A DNA stretch of 64,000 nucleotides from CAYPHY01 sp964410625 (GCA_964410625.1 CAYPHY010000004.1:1-64000), one strand, 5' to 3'. Counted from the first letter of the stretch, positions 8,219 through 17,144 are shown. Made by a program: numbers and translations. Notes: generated by a model from the sequence alone, not told the origin.

Positions 8219-8932
8219 ATGACCTTGCTTCGTTTTTCTTTAGAAAGGACCGCCATTCGAAATACAACGGCGCGGCGGCCGGCGCCGAGCCCCAAACGCA
8301 TTCAACGCGCTCACCGCCGCAGCTGGTGGATCGTCGGGCTGTTGACGGCCGCTTATCTCACCTGGCTCCTTTTCCACTGGCAAATCGCCACACCGCTCTT
8401 TTTCCACCCCCTTGTCCCCCAGGCCGTTCGCGATGTGGTCTACCTGCTTGAGTTGGCGACGGCGCTCACCCTCTTTTTCGTCTGGGTGTTGATGGTTGTG
8501 CAATACCGGCGACGGCCGCAGCCAGCCAACCCCGCTTCTGAACCAGTCGCCCCCCTCACCCGCCTCACCCTCGATGACCTTTATGAACTAAGTCCCAAAG
8601 CCTTTGAGCATTATGTGGCAGCGTTGTTTCGGCGTAAGGGGTACCGGGTCAATGTCAGCGGCCGTAGCGGGGACGAAGGGGTTGATCTGGAAATCATCCA
8701 GCCCAATGGCAAGCGGGCGATTGCCCAATGCAAGCGCTATCGCAACACCGTCGGGCCAGATGTCGTTCGCGAGTTGTTTGGGACGATGATCCACGAGCGT
8801 GTCCACCACGCCTTCCTGGTCACCACCGCCCCCATCTCCGAGGGGGCCTATGAATGGGCGAAGGACAAGCCGATGACCTTGATTGACGGCCAAAGTCTGG
8901 CACGGCTGGTTGCCGCGGCGACGAAGCGATAA
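8219..8932 (+). CDS. Membrane-anchored Mrr-type restriction endonuclease domain protein
   Basis: 237 residues. An N-terminal pair of membrane helices (SWWIVGLLTAAYLTWLLF and LLELATALTLFFVWVLMVV) is followed by a Mrr_cat domain. LSPKAFEHYVAALFRRKGY starts the domain, GRSGDEGVDLEI gives the catalytic aspartate and AIAQCKRY the QxK half of the PD-(D/E)xK nuclease site, so it should be catalytically intact. Related proteins act as type IV restriction or DNA-damage nucleases; the membrane anchor suggests action on entering or membrane-near DNA (inference). ATG 8219 has an AAGGA ribosome site; a TTG at 8177 is less likely. It stands alone, divergent from the 79-residue protein. Confidence 0.8.
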   Translation: MTLLRFSLERTAIRNTTARRPAPSPKRIQRAHRRSWWIVGLLTAAYLTWLLFHWQIATPLFFHPLVPQAVRDVVYLLELATALTLFFVWVLMVVQYRRRPQPANPASEPVAPLTRLTLDDLYELSPKAFEHYVAALFRRKGYRVNVSGRSGDEGVDLEIIQPNGKRAIAQCKRYRNTVGPDVVRELFGTMIHERVHHAFLVTTAPISEGAYEWAKDKPMTLIDGQSLARLVAAATKR

Positions 8933-9046
8933 TGTAGCGATAATGTATCTTGCCTTATGACTATCGTACCATCAAGCGCTCTCGCCTTTCCCACAGAGTC
9001 ATGGTACAATGTTTGACATAAGCGAAAGTGAGGGATGGAAGTCAAC

Positions 9047-9712
9047 ATGAACGATAGGATACGCGAGGCAATAGCCGTTGCCCGCACTGGCGAAACCCAA
9101 GAAGCGCAACTCCTGGTGGCTGCAATCCTGGAAAACAGCCCTGATAACGCCCAGGCATGGTACTTGATGAGCCATTTGGTGGACTCACCCGCGCGGCGTG
9201 CAGCCTATTTGTTCAAGACCGTCTCCCTCGACCCCTCCCACGAACGTGCCAGGGCAGAATTGGCGCAATTTCCCCAATCCGTTACCCATGTGCTCTCCAA
9301 TTCGCTAAGCACGGCTGCCCCCATTGATGATGATCTTTCAATCGCGGCCGATTCCTTCAGCCAGGATGGAGCCAGCCTCAGCGAGACGCCTGGGGAAAGC
9401 GAGGTAGCAGAGGGAACGCTCAACGGCGGCGTTGCGGCCGATGGTGCTGTTTCTGATGTGCCGGAATGGATACGGCCGTTGGCAGGTGAGACATTGCAGC
9501 GCCAGCCCGTTGCCGCCGAAGCCGAAGCAGCAGCCCTGCCGGAAGCGGCCGAAAGCAAAGCCCCCGCCCCCACCTTGGCAAAGCCCAAAACGAAAGAGGC
9601 CAAACCACGCAAGAAACGCGACAGCTTGTTGACGGCCGTGGTCGTTTTCCTCGTGCTGATCACCGTCGTCGTCCTCGGCCTGATCGCCTATCTACTCTTG
9701 ATGGTATTGTAA
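9047..9712 (+). CDS. TPR-like protein with C-terminal membrane anchor
   Basis: A 221-residue protein. The N-terminus (IREAIAVARTGETQEAQLL, then NSPDNAQAWYLMSHL) forms about two TPR-like helical hairpins. A long low-complexity Ala/Pro/Glu linker follows, then KKRDSLLTAVVVFLVLITV and a hydrophobic end that form a single tail-anchor helix. It is probably a membrane-tethered protein-protein interaction module; similar proteins are common in Chloroflexota with no known function. ATG 9047 follows a GGAAG site; ATG 9035 is too close to its own purine run. Confidence 0.6.
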   Translation: MNDRIREAIAVARTGETQEAQLLVAAILENSPDNAQAWYLMSHLVDSPARRAAYLFKTVSLDPSHERARAELAQFPQSVTHVLSNSLSTAAPIDDDLSIAADSFSQDGASLSETPGESEVAEGTLNGGVAADGAVSDVPEWIRPLAGETLQRQPVAAEAEAAALPEAAESKAPAPTLAKPKTKEAKPRKKRDSLLTAVVVFLVLITVVVLGLIAYLLLMVL

Positions 9713-9789
9713 TAGCAAACAAGGGGTCACTCCCAGGTAAATTGTGCGCTAGTTCGATATCATTCCGCACTCAGGAAATTAGAACTTGT

Positions 9790-9875
9790 GCATTTGCATC
9801 GAATTTACGCGAATGAACGCGAATTTTAGACCATAATTTGCGTAAATTCGTGCTAATTCGTTGCTAAAAATTCTT
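9790..9875. repeat. Phrase repeat family F (GCGAATTTACGCGAATGAACGCG)
   Basis: Related phrases (CGAATTTACGCGAATGAACG and, in reverse, TTTGCGTAAATTCGTGC) form an imperfect inverted repeat between two convergent genes, where it could serve as a two-way terminator. Related CACGAAT-type words occur at 1167-1196, 31832-31880, 33587-33610, 34880-34908 and 36065-36155. Confidence 0.7.
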
Positions 9876-9892
9876 AACTGCGTAATTCCTGA

Positions 9893-11038
9893 TTAATATA
9901 ACCAATCTGGCAAGAAACCATCCGTTACGACCTGTTGCATTTCCCCATTTTCAACATTTAGAAGCCAAATCTCTGGAACAGCGCCCGGTTCAAGCGTAGC
10001 GAAGCGTTGGAACAGCAAATAACGGCCGTCCGGCGACCAATGCGGCTGCCCATGTTGGATCGCCGGATCATCTGTCAGGGCACGAGCGTCGCTACCGTCA
10101 GAGCGCATCAGCCACAGTTGGCGGCCGCTTTGCGTTCTTGGCGGCTTGCGGCCGAAGGCGATCCACGCCCCATCCGGCGACCAGGCCGCCAGCCCATCAT
10201 CCACGCCAACCTGTGGGCTAAGCCGGATGCGGTCGCCATCAAACGTTCCATCACTCAAATCAACCAGATAAAGCTGGACCGCTTCCTCATATTCATGGCT
10301 ATGCCCCAGGTGGTCCTCGCCGTCGTCGCCATGATAGGTGATCAATTCCAGGTCAGAAATGAGCATCCGCTGACTATCATCGCTCCACGCCACGGCCGCC
10401 CCCACCTGGCTGGGTAAAAGAAAGTGACGGCCGTCCTTCAGGTTATAGACCTCTACTCCCTCTTCAGCCGGAACCGCATAACTGAGCCACTGTCCGTCCG
10501 GGGAGAACCGCGCATTCTGGGCGGCCGAGTGGTCGTTCTCCAGCACGGGAAGCGTTTTCCCATTGTGAGTATCTAACCACCACAGATGCGGCCGTCCCGC
10601 AACGCCGTCACCCTCATTCAATCCCCGCCGTTCATAGATCAGGCGTCGGCCATCGGACGACCAGACGGGGCTGCTACACTCCGCCTGGGGACAATCAAGC
10701 AGGCGGCTAATCTCTACGCCGTCTTCCGACAAGAGCCAGACACCGCCACCATCGGCCGTTTGCACGCTCAACGCCACAGGATAACCAGCGGCCGATGGCG
10801 CAAAATCAATCAGCATCGCATCCTGAATATCCGTCAGTTGTGTTACGCTGGAACTTTCGCCGTGAATCTCAGCGCGGAAAAGCTGTGCTCGGCCGTTGGA
10901 ATCATGACCAATATAGAGAATAGGTGGTAGGGTATCATCAGTAGCAAGCGTACAACCCAGGCCATTTACTACAAGCAATAGCCCTAACCCAAACAACAAC
11001 CACAAAAGCAAACGCCCAAAACGGAGATCACTCATCAC
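9893..11038 (-). CDS. Secreted or lipid-anchored TolB-like beta-propeller protein
   Basis: 381 residues. The N-terminus is a hydrophobic export signal (LLLWLLFGLGLLLVVNGLGC) with a possible but weak lipobox ending in Cys. The rest is made of PD40/WD40-like blades: repeated SxDGxxL segments such as WSSDGRRLIYER, FSPDGQWLSY, WSPDGAWIAFGR and WSPDGRYLLFQR. TolB-like propellers bind proteins or peptides at the cell envelope. The gene follows phoU on the same strand after repeat family B, so it is probably a separate unit. Function is not known. Confidence 0.7.
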   Translation of the reverse strand: MMSDLRFGRLLLWLLFGLGLLLVVNGLGCTLATDDTLPPILYIGHDSNGRAQLFRAEIHGESSSVTQLTDIQDAMLIDFAPSAAGYPVALSVQTADGGGVWLLSEDGVEISRLLDCPQAECSSPVWSSDGRRLIYERRGLNEGDGVAGRPHLWWLDTHNGKTLPVLENDHSAAQNARFSPDGQWLSYAVPAEEGVEVYNLKDGRHFLLPSQVGAAVAWSDDSQRMLISDLELITYHGDDGEDHLGHSHEYEEAVQLYLVDLSDGTFDGDRIRLSPQVGVDDGLAAWSPDGAWIAFGRKPPRTQSGRQLWLMRSDGSDARALTDDPAIQHGQPHWSPDGRYLLFQRFATLEPGAVPEIWLLNVENGEMQQVVTDGFLPDWLY

Positions 11039-11094
11039 AGCCGATCATACCGTCTCAGGCGCGTGCTTTCACCTGTTTTGGGGAAATGCTAAGG

Positions 11095-11195
11095 AGAGAA
11101 GAGGAGATTAAGAGACTAAGAGACTGGGAGATTATAGTAGCTAGTCTCTCAATCTCTTAGTCTCCCAGTCTCTTAGTCTCCTAGTCCCCAGTATC
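11095..11195. repeat. Phrase repeat family B (GAGACT/AGTCTC) inverted array
   Basis: GAGATTAAGAGACTAAGAG on the left is answered by its near reverse complement on the right (CTCTTAGTCTCCCAGTCTC), giving a long imperfect hairpin just after phoU. The same vocabulary occurs at about 18808-18880, 24145-24197, 52470-52512, 58808-58893, 60215-60275 and 60428-60475. Here it could act as the terminator of the pst operon. Confidence 0.8.
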
Positions 11196-11205
11196 CTTCC
11201 AACGC

Positions 11206-11910
11206 TCAATCACCAGCCGAATCTACGACAGGCGGGGCTTCAAACTCCGAGTCCATCTCCGCATAGACGCCCGTCACCATGTAGACCACCCATTCGCAGA
11301 TGTTGATCACGCGATCGGCCGAACGCTCCAAATTATGCAACGCCCATTCCATCTGGTTGGCGCGGTTGACAATGCCGGGATCGGCCGCAGCGGCCGAGAC
11401 ATAGGTAATAATATCGCCGTATAGTTGGTTAAACAGCGCGTCAACCTGATCATCGTCATGGGGTATGGCACGAGCCAGATCAGCGTCGCGGCGGGCAAAG
11501 GCATCCAGGGCACGGTGCAGCATATCGGCCGTAATCGCTGCCATTTCTGGCATATGGCTTGCCAACGAGGGCAACACCGGCGACTGTCCCAGATGCAAAC
11601 TGATCTTGCCAATGCCTTTCACATAATCGTGGATTCGCTCCAACTCGCCAACAATCTCCATTACGGCCGCGATCAGCCGCATATCACGCGCCATCGGCTG
11701 TTGCGTCGCGATCAGCCGCAACGCTTCCTGTCCAATGGCAATTCGCCGTTCATTGATCCAACGGTCGGCGGTGACCATCTGCCTGGCAACACCATCATTC
11801 CGCTCAACAAGCGCTCCCACCACCTTACCCAGGTTTTCCTCCACCTCGCTGCCCAACGCCAGCACCCGCTCCTCAAGCGACTGTAATTCACGGTCGAACG
11901 TCCGTCTCAT
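11206..11910 (-). CDS. phoU: Phosphate uptake regulator PhoU
   Basis: A 234-residue all-helical protein with the two PhoU three-helix bundles. The first starts MRRTFDRELQSLEERVLALG and holds MRLIAAVMEIVGELERIHDY (ExxRxxD metal cluster); the second has the matching MEWALHNLERSADRVINI. PhoU binds PstB and PhoR and turns the phosphate signal off when phosphate is plentiful. It is the last gene of the pst operon, 85 bases after pstB, with a family C repeat (11931-11997) between them. Confidence 0.95.
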   Translation of the reverse strand: MRRTFDRELQSLEERVLALGSEVEENLGKVVGALVERNDGVARQMVTADRWINERRIAIGQEALRLIATQQPMARDMRLIAAVMEIVGELERIHDYVKGIGKISLHLGQSPVLPSLASHMPEMAAITADMLHRALDAFARRDADLARAIPHDDDQVDALFNQLYGDIITYVSAAAADPGIVNRANQMEWALHNLERSADRVINICEWVVYMVTGVYAEMDSEFEAPPVVDSAGD

Positions 11911-11930
11911 CTTTCACTCCCTTTATTAGT

Positions 11931-11997
11931 GGCGAATGACGAGTGATGAGTGGAGAGTGAATGAATTCTCCCCACTCTCCACTTCCCACTCTTTACT
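11931..11997. repeat. Phrase repeat family C (GAGTGGAGAGTGA) inverted array
   Basis: GAGTGATGAGTGGAGAGTGA is followed by CTCCCCACTCTCCACTTC, an inverted arrangement of the same words between pstB and phoU. A second array of the same family lies at 41092-41190. It may lower readthrough into phoU. Confidence 0.7.
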
Positions 11998-12805
11998 AGC
12001 CAAACCGTCCCGTAATATACTGCTCCGTCAACTCATTCTTCGGGTTGGTGAAAAGCTCGTTGGTTTGCCCAAACTCCACCAAATAACCGGCGCGATCATC
12101 ATCCATATTGAAGAAAGCGGTATAGTCGGAAGCACGGGCAGCCTGTTGCATATTGTGGGTCACAATCAGGATCGTGTAGTTCTTCTTTAACTCCTGAATC
12201 AACTCCTCAATTCGGAGTGTCGAGATGGGGTCTAATGCCGAAGCAGGCTCGTCCATCAAGATGATCTCCGGCTTGATCGCAATCGTTCGCGCAATGCACA
12301 ATCGTTGTTGCTGCCCACCGGAGAGCGAATAACCACTCTGATCGAGCTTATCTTTTACCTCGTCCCAAATTGCCGCCTGGCGCAAGGAGTGCTCTACCAA
12401 CTGGTCCATATCCGCCTTGCCCCCCTTAAAGCCGTTGATCCTTGCCCCCCAGGCCACATTTTCATAAATGCTTTTCGGGAAGGGGTTCGGCTTTTGAAAC
12501 ACCATCCCGATTCGGCGGCGTACCTCCACAGGGTCTACATCGCGATCATAGATGTTGTTACCATGAAAGAGAACTTCCCCTTCAGCACGCGAAATTGGAA
12601 TCAGGTCGTTCATGCGGTTAAAAGCCCGCAACACGGTGCTTTTGCCGCAACCGGAAGGACCGATCAGCGCAGTGATCTGGCGCGGCCGAAATTGTAAATT
12701 AATATGCTTAACGGCACGAAAATTGCCATAGTAAACATGCAAATCTCGTGCCTCAATCGCCATCTGCCTTCCACCATTGGCGGAAACATGATTATCACTC
12801 ATCAT
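11996..12805 (-). CDS. pstB: Phosphate ABC transporter ATP-binding protein
   Basis: 269 residues. ATPase subunit that powers high-affinity phosphate import through PstA-PstC. Walker A is GPSGCGKST, the Q-loop VFQKPNPFPKS is typical of PstB, the signature is LSGGQQQRL, Walker B is IILMDEPASALD and the switch histidine is in VTHNMQQ. The first frame ATG (12805) follows AGGGTAAGT two bases past the pstA stop. An internal ATG at 12763 (MAIEARDL) has a stronger GGAAGG site and gives a more usual N-terminus, so the true start could be either. Confidence 0.95.
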   Translation of the reverse strand: MMSDNHVSANGGRQMAIEARDLHVYYGNFRAVKHINLQFRPRQITALIGPSGCGKSTVLRAFNRMNDLIPISRAEGEVLFHGNNIYDRDVDPVEVRRRIGMVFQKPNPFPKSIYENVAWGARINGFKGGKADMDQLVEHSLRQAAIWDEVKDKLDQSGYSLSGGQQQRLCIARTIAIKPEIILMDEPASALDPISTLRIEELIQELKKNYTILIVTHNMQQAARASDYTAFFNMDDDRAGYLVEFGQTNELFTNPKNELTEQYITGRFG

Positions 12806-12807
12806 AC

Positions 12808-15024
12808 TTACCCTATACGCTTGCTATAGCGATTGCGTAGATAAATCGCCGTTGCGTTCAGTGCCAGAAGCAAGCCCACCAACACAACAATGGCAGCCCC
12901 GGCAATATTACGGAAAGTGTCCTGCGGCCGTGCCGTCCACTGATAAATCTGGTTCGGCAACGATGTAAACTTAGAAAAGGGGCCGGTCGGGTCGGTGGTG
13001 ATGAAGGTTGAAGCACCAACCACCACCAACGGTGCCGTCTCGCCAATGATCCGCGACATGGAAAGAATCACGCCGGTCAGAATACCAGCAATGGCATTGG
13101 GCAATACATGGTGCCAGATCGTCTGCCATTTCGTTGCGCCCAAACCGAGACTGGCCTGGCGCAGCGAACTGGGAACGGCGCGGATCGCCTCCTGTGCGCT
13201 AATGATGATCACCGGCAGACCAAGCAGGCCAAGCGTCAGACCGGCGGAAAGGATGGTGCGGCCGTTCGCCGTTGCCGGGTCCGCCAGCCCAAAGGCCGCC
13301 CCGCTGGTAATCGGCTCCAACGCCCGCACAAAGACGGCCAGACCAAGGATGCCATAGATGATGGACGGCACACCGGCCAGGTTGCTGATATTCGTCTGGA
13401 TGATCCGGTTGTAACGCCTGCCCTTATCCGCATACTCTTCCAGATAGATAGCCGCGCCCACGCCCAGCGGAAAGCTGAACAAGACGGCAATGCCCACCAC
13501 CCACAACGAACCGAGAATGGCAGTTCGCACACCGGCGATCTCCGGCACGCTCGATTGTGGGCTGCTGACAAAGCTGCGATCAACCCACGAACGGAGATAA
13601 ATATCAGCATGTGGGTACGCTTGCGACGCTTCCAGCACAATCTCCTCGCGGTTGAGCAACGAAGGCAACAGGTACCACGCTTGCCGCACCCTCGGTTGGA
13701 TGACATCCCCTTCGATCAGTTGGATCAAGGTAGCCGCATCATAGGGCGCGGCCGTACAGGCCATCGCCGGATTTTCGCCGGCGCAAACCTGATCAAAAAC
13801 CTCTTGCGTCTCGCACACCAGACGATCTTCGTAAAAGCGTTGTTGGCGTTCCAGGGCACGACAACGGCCGAAGGAGATATTATCCACCAACAACCCCACC
13901 AGGCCATCACGCGGAACAGTCGCCAATGTCTGCACCCCAAATGCTTGCTCGATAAAGAAGTCCATTGTGCCGCTGTCGGCCGAAGGGATATAGCGCGTGA
14001 TCCTTTCCCCCGGCCACCCCTCCACCACATCCGCCCAGGAGGTGGCGGTGGTAAAGAGCCGCAACAACTGCTCCTGGCTAAGGCCGGTCACAAAATCATT
14101 GGCGCTGTTCACCGCGACAACCAGCGCATCACTGGCAACCAGGAACTCCCGCAACGGCCGCCGGTTGGCTCTACAAGCCGCAAACTCCGTTGGCAAAACG
14201 AGGCGGCTGGCGGCCACAACATCCACCCCTTCCTCATCCACGCAAAAAGCGCGAAAACCGGCCATCGTCCCATCACCCATTATCTCGATGTTGCCTGCAT
14301 AGCCATCGGCCGCAAATCGCGCGGCAATCGCTTCCGTCAAGGGAGAGAGCGTTGAACTTCCCCTAATAACGATGTCACCCTCGACCTCAGCGGGGTTGAT
14401 CAGCGGCAGTGTCTCAACCTCCAACGCCTCCGCAATCGCTTGCGCCTGTTCCGCCAGCAAGGTTTCATCGGCCGGAAAGTAACCTGCCTCACCGACTATC
14501 TCATCCAGATGTTGCAGGTAGTAGATGATAAATGCTGCCACCTGTGGCTTTTCCTGCAAAATCCGTGGGGTGGAATAGAGCAGCAACGGCCGCCCGCCCA
14601 GATATTCCCCCGCGGCAACCGTTTCGGCCGTGGGCAAAACCCCATCAATCGCCACCACGCTCAACCCTTCGCGGTTTGCCTGGTAAGCAGCATAAGGGAA
14701 GAAGCCCACCCCATTCACATCCGCGCGAACGCCGTCAGCCAGCGACCGATCATCCTCGCTCGTCAGAGCGATATCAGGCGCATCAAGCACCTGTGTCTTA
14801 TTGAAGCCCAACACCAACTCCCGCTCAGGGATTTTGCTTTCCTCAGCCACCAGCCCAAACGACTGGTTGATGATCGTCAACAATAGCACCAACAGCACCA
14901 CAACGGCCAACGCCAACGCCCCCAAAAACAGGAAGCGCCAGAGCGTCCCTCGCCGTCGTCGCCCCAATATCTGCGCCCCGGCCTCCACCCCTTGCGGGAA
15001 GAGGTCTTGTTGCTGCTCGCTCAT
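12808..15024 (-). CDS. pstA: PstA permease with inserted, circularly permuted PstS-like domain
   Basis: At 738 residues this is much longer than usual PstA (about 280-450). Residues 31-50 are the first membrane helix. Residues about 89-195 match the C-terminal half of the neighbouring PstS (SEDDRSLADGV, VVAIDGVL, RPLLLYST, LQEKPQVAAFI, GYFPAD). Residues about 216-363 match its N-terminal half (GDIVIRGSSTLSPL, VVAASR, SANDF, ADSGTMDFF). The order is thus C-half then N-half, a circular permutation. The phosphate-contact motifs GSST, ASR and DSGT are kept, so binding is plausible. A normal PstA loop and permease core follow (SPQSSVPEIAGVRTAILGSL, GVPSIIYGILGL, and the EAA-type loop IRAVPSSLRQASLGLGATKW). 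It overlaps pstC by 4 bases. Confidence 0.92.
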   Translation of the reverse strand: MSEQQQDLFPQGVEAGAQILGRRRRGTLWRFLFLGALALAVVVLLVLLLTIINQSFGLVAEESKIPERELVLGFNKTQVLDAPDIALTSEDDRSLADGVRADVNGVGFFPYAAYQANREGLSVVAIDGVLPTAETVAAGEYLGGRPLLLYSTPRILQEKPQVAAFIIYYLQHLDEIVGEAGYFPADETLLAEQAQAIAEALEVETLPLINPAEVEGDIVIRGSSTLSPLTEAIAARFAADGYAGNIEIMGDGTMAGFRAFCVDEEGVDVVAASRLVLPTEFAACRANRRPLREFLVASDALVVAVNSANDFVTGLSQEQLLRLFTTATSWADVVEGWPGERITRYIPSADSGTMDFFIEQAFGVQTLATVPRDGLVGLLVDNISFGRCRALERQQRFYEDRLVCETQEVFDQVCAGENPAMACTAAPYDAATLIQLIEGDVIQPRVRQAWYLLPSLLNREEIVLEASQAYPHADIYLRSWVDRSFVSSPQSSVPEIAGVRTAILGSLWVVGIAVLFSFPLGVGAAIYLEEYADKGRRYNRIIQTNISNLAGVPSIIYGILGLAVFVRALEPITSGAAFGLADPATANGRTILSAGLTLGLLGLPVIIISAQEAIRAVPSSLRQASLGLGATKWQTIWHHVLPNAIAGILTGVILSMSRIIGETAPLVVVGASTFITTDPTGPFSKFTSLPNQIYQWTARPQDTFRNIAGAAIVVLVGLLLALNATAIYLRNRYSKRIG

Positions 15025-15974
15025 TCGTACACCTCCCGGAAGCGGCGCACGATCCGTTGGCTAACCAGGTTTAGCGCCAACGTTAGCAGGAAAACAACCA
15101 GACCAACGGCGAAAATACTCTGGTAGTCCACCGAACCATAACTCAAGTCGCCGCCGCTGATCCGCACCATGTAGCCGGTCATCGTCTCGGCCGCATTAAA
15201 GGGATTAAAGGTGAAGTTTGGCCCCGCCCCGGCTGCCAGCGCAACGATCATCGTTTCGCCCACCGCCCGCGAGATGGCAACGACAAAAGCGGCCGTCACC
15301 CCGGACAAGGCCGCCGGTAAGACCACCCGTGTAGACGTTTCCAGCCGGGTCGCGCCAATGCCATAGGACGCTTCACGTAGCGATTGGGGGACGGCGTGTA
15401 GTGCATCCTCGCCCAGCGATGCAACCAGCGGGATGGTCAGCACGCCAACCACTAGACCGGCCGAGGCCATGTTATAGATTTGCACAATCTCTTGCCCAAA
15501 AATCGTACGTAGGAAGGGGGTGACAAAGGTCAATGCAAAATAGCCATACACAACCGTTGGAATACCGGCCAACACTTCCAGGACCGGTTTCATAATCCCT
15601 CGGATACGGGGAGTGGCGTATTCACTCAGATATATCGCCGTCGCCAGGCCAATCGGCAATGAAACAAGTAATGAGATACCACTGACGATCAAGGTCGCAT
15701 TGAGCAACGGCCAGATGCCGAAGTTGCCGTTTTGCGGCAGCCAGGTGGTGCTGGTGAAAAACTCAACCAACGTCACTTCCGGTAAGGCAAAAAAGTCATA
15801 GGCGTCACGCACCAGTACAAAGACAATGCCAATGGTCGTCGCAACGGAAGCGACGCCTGCCAGCAGCAATAAAGCTTCAATGATAATCTCCCCCAGGCGC
15901 GGCCGTTTCGCCAGGCTGTTCGAGACATCCTTTGCCCCACCCAACGGCCGCTCAAGGGTAGCATTTGATTCCAT
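15021..15974 (-). CDS. pstC: Phosphate ABC transporter permease
   Basis: 317 residues, the usual PstC size. Membrane subunit pairing with PstA; six helices, with the EAA-type coupling loop LHAVPQSLREASYGIGATRL and the family motif GIPTVVYGYFAL. The start is ATG 15974, preceded by AAGGAGAAGC; the frame is open to 16034 but the extra residues come from the pstS-pstC hairpin region. The stop overlaps the pstA start by 4 bases (translational coupling). Confidence 0.95.
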   Translation of the reverse strand: MESNATLERPLGGAKDVSNSLAKRPRLGEIIIEALLLLAGVASVATTIGIVFVLVRDAYDFFALPEVTLVEFFTSTTWLPQNGNFGIWPLLNATLIVSGISLLVSLPIGLATAIYLSEYATPRIRGIMKPVLEVLAGIPTVVYGYFALTFVTPFLRTIFGQEIVQIYNMASAGLVVGVLTIPLVASLGEDALHAVPQSLREASYGIGATRLETSTRVVLPAALSGVTAAFVVAISRAVGETMIVALAAGAGPNFTFNPFNAAETMTGYMVRISGGDLSYGSVDYQSIFAVGLVVFLLTLALNLVSQRIVRRFREVYE

Positions 15975-16001
15975 ACGCTTCTCCTTCATCCTGCTTGGCA
16001 C

Positions 16002-16049
16002 GCGACAAGCGAGGATGGTGGTGAATCGCCACATATCCTCGCTTGTCGC
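16002..16049. terminator. Long hairpin between pstS and pstC
   Basis: GCGACAAGCGAGGAT (16002-16016) is exactly repeated as its reverse complement (16035-16049); the intervening bases can add a further short GTGG/CCAC stem. There is no clear U-run. Its position after pstS suggests partial termination or mRNA 3'-end protection that keeps pstS above pstCAB. Confidence 0.65.
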
Positions 16050-16118
16050 TTGTTTATCCTGCTCGGCCGCCTATCAGCGCCTCAAGTATCAAAGTAAATC
16101 CTATTCCCACCAACTTTA

Positions 16119-17144
16119 CTATTGTTCCATTCCCGCAAGCCAGTTTTGGTGTGCCGTCTCCAACGCCTCTGGGTTAGCCGGGAAGTAGCCAACGTCAACA
16201 ATTTCTTCATTCACAAAGGTCAAATAGAAGTTGATGAAATCCGCTATCTGTGCCTTCTCTTGCATGATCGAAGCGGTGCTATAAATATAAAGCGGCCGTG
16301 CCAATGGGTAGCTGCTGTTGTCCACATTCTCCTGCGACGCTTCTACGCCATCAATGCTGAGAATCTTCAAGTCGTCGGCGTTCTCCTCATAGTAGGCATA
16401 GCCGAAGTAGCCAATTGCATACTGGTCGCCGATCACGCCTTGGGCCAATACGTTGTCATCTTCACTAAATTGTGTGCCTGAGGAAGAAAGAATGGGGCCA
16501 CTATCTTCTTCAAATACGACCTCAACAAAGTAGTCAAACGTGCCGCTGTCCGTTCCAGGGCTGTAGCGAGCGATTGGCTCATTGGGGAAGCTGGGATCCA
16601 CATCTGCCCACGTCTCGGCCGTGCTGAAGACCAGTGCCAACTGCTCCAACGATAGATTATCTATGAAGTCATTGGCCGGGTTGACCACGATTGCCAGCGC
16701 GTCTGTGCCAACACGGAACTCTATGGGGTCACGGCCGATAGACCGGCACGACTCCACTTCCTCTTCCTCAATCGCCCGGCTGGCATTGGCAATATCCGTT
16801 TCACCAGCCACACAGAAGCGCTCGAAGCCCGCTCCAGAACCAATGCTATCAATGGTGATTTGCCCGGCAAACCCTTCGTTTTGATACCGTTCAGCCATCC
16901 GCTCGCTCAAGGGGAAGACCGTCGAACTGCCAGCAGTGATGATGTCCCCGGAAACTGCCAGCGGATCGGGCATAGGCAGTTCACCAGGAGCAGTTTCTTC
17001 GGCCGTTCCTTCGGCCTCTGCCGGTTCTTGCGTTGGCTCGGCCGCGACGGGTTCGGTGGGCGACGGTGTTTGCTCTGTCCCACCACCACAAGCAGCCAGG
17101 AGCGAAACCAACAAGAGCATCAAGATAACAAACTTCAATCGCAT
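16119..17144 (-). CDS. pstS: Phosphate-binding lipoprotein PstS
   Basis: 341 residues. Captures phosphate outside the membrane and hands it to PstCA. The signal peptide MRLKFVILMLLLVSLLAAC ends in a lipobox (Cys19), then a Pro/Glu/Thr-rich tether to about residue 62. The binding domain has GDIITAGSSTVFPL, NASRAI, PANDFIDNL and GTDSGTFDYF, which supply the phosphate-contact Ser/Thr/Arg/Asp loops. ATG 17144 has a strong GAGGAG site; the longer frame from 17189 lacks the export signal at its start. First gene of the pst operon. Confidence 0.95.
   Translation of the reverse strand: MRLKFVILMLLLVSLLAACGGGTEQTPSPTEPVAAEPTQEPAEAEGTAEETAPGELPMPDPLAVSGDIITAGSSTVFPLSERMAERYQNEGFAGQITIDSIGSGAGFERFCVAGETDIANASRAIEEEEVESCRSIGRDPIEFRVGTDALAIVVNPANDFIDNLSLEQLALVFSTAETWADVDPSFPNEPIARYSPGTDSGTFDYFVEVVFEEDSGPILSSSGTQFSEDDNVLAQGVIGDQYAIGYFGYAYYEENADDLKILSIDGVEASQENVDNSSYPLARPLYIYSTASIMQEKAQIADFINFYLTFVNEEIVDVGYFPANPEALETAHQNWLAGMEQ

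Noticed and set aside
13108..14355. 415-codon plus-strand open frame
   Set aside because: It lies antisense within pstA, has no family-like motif, and is rich in Arg/His/Pro as expected of a shadow of a GC-rich gene.
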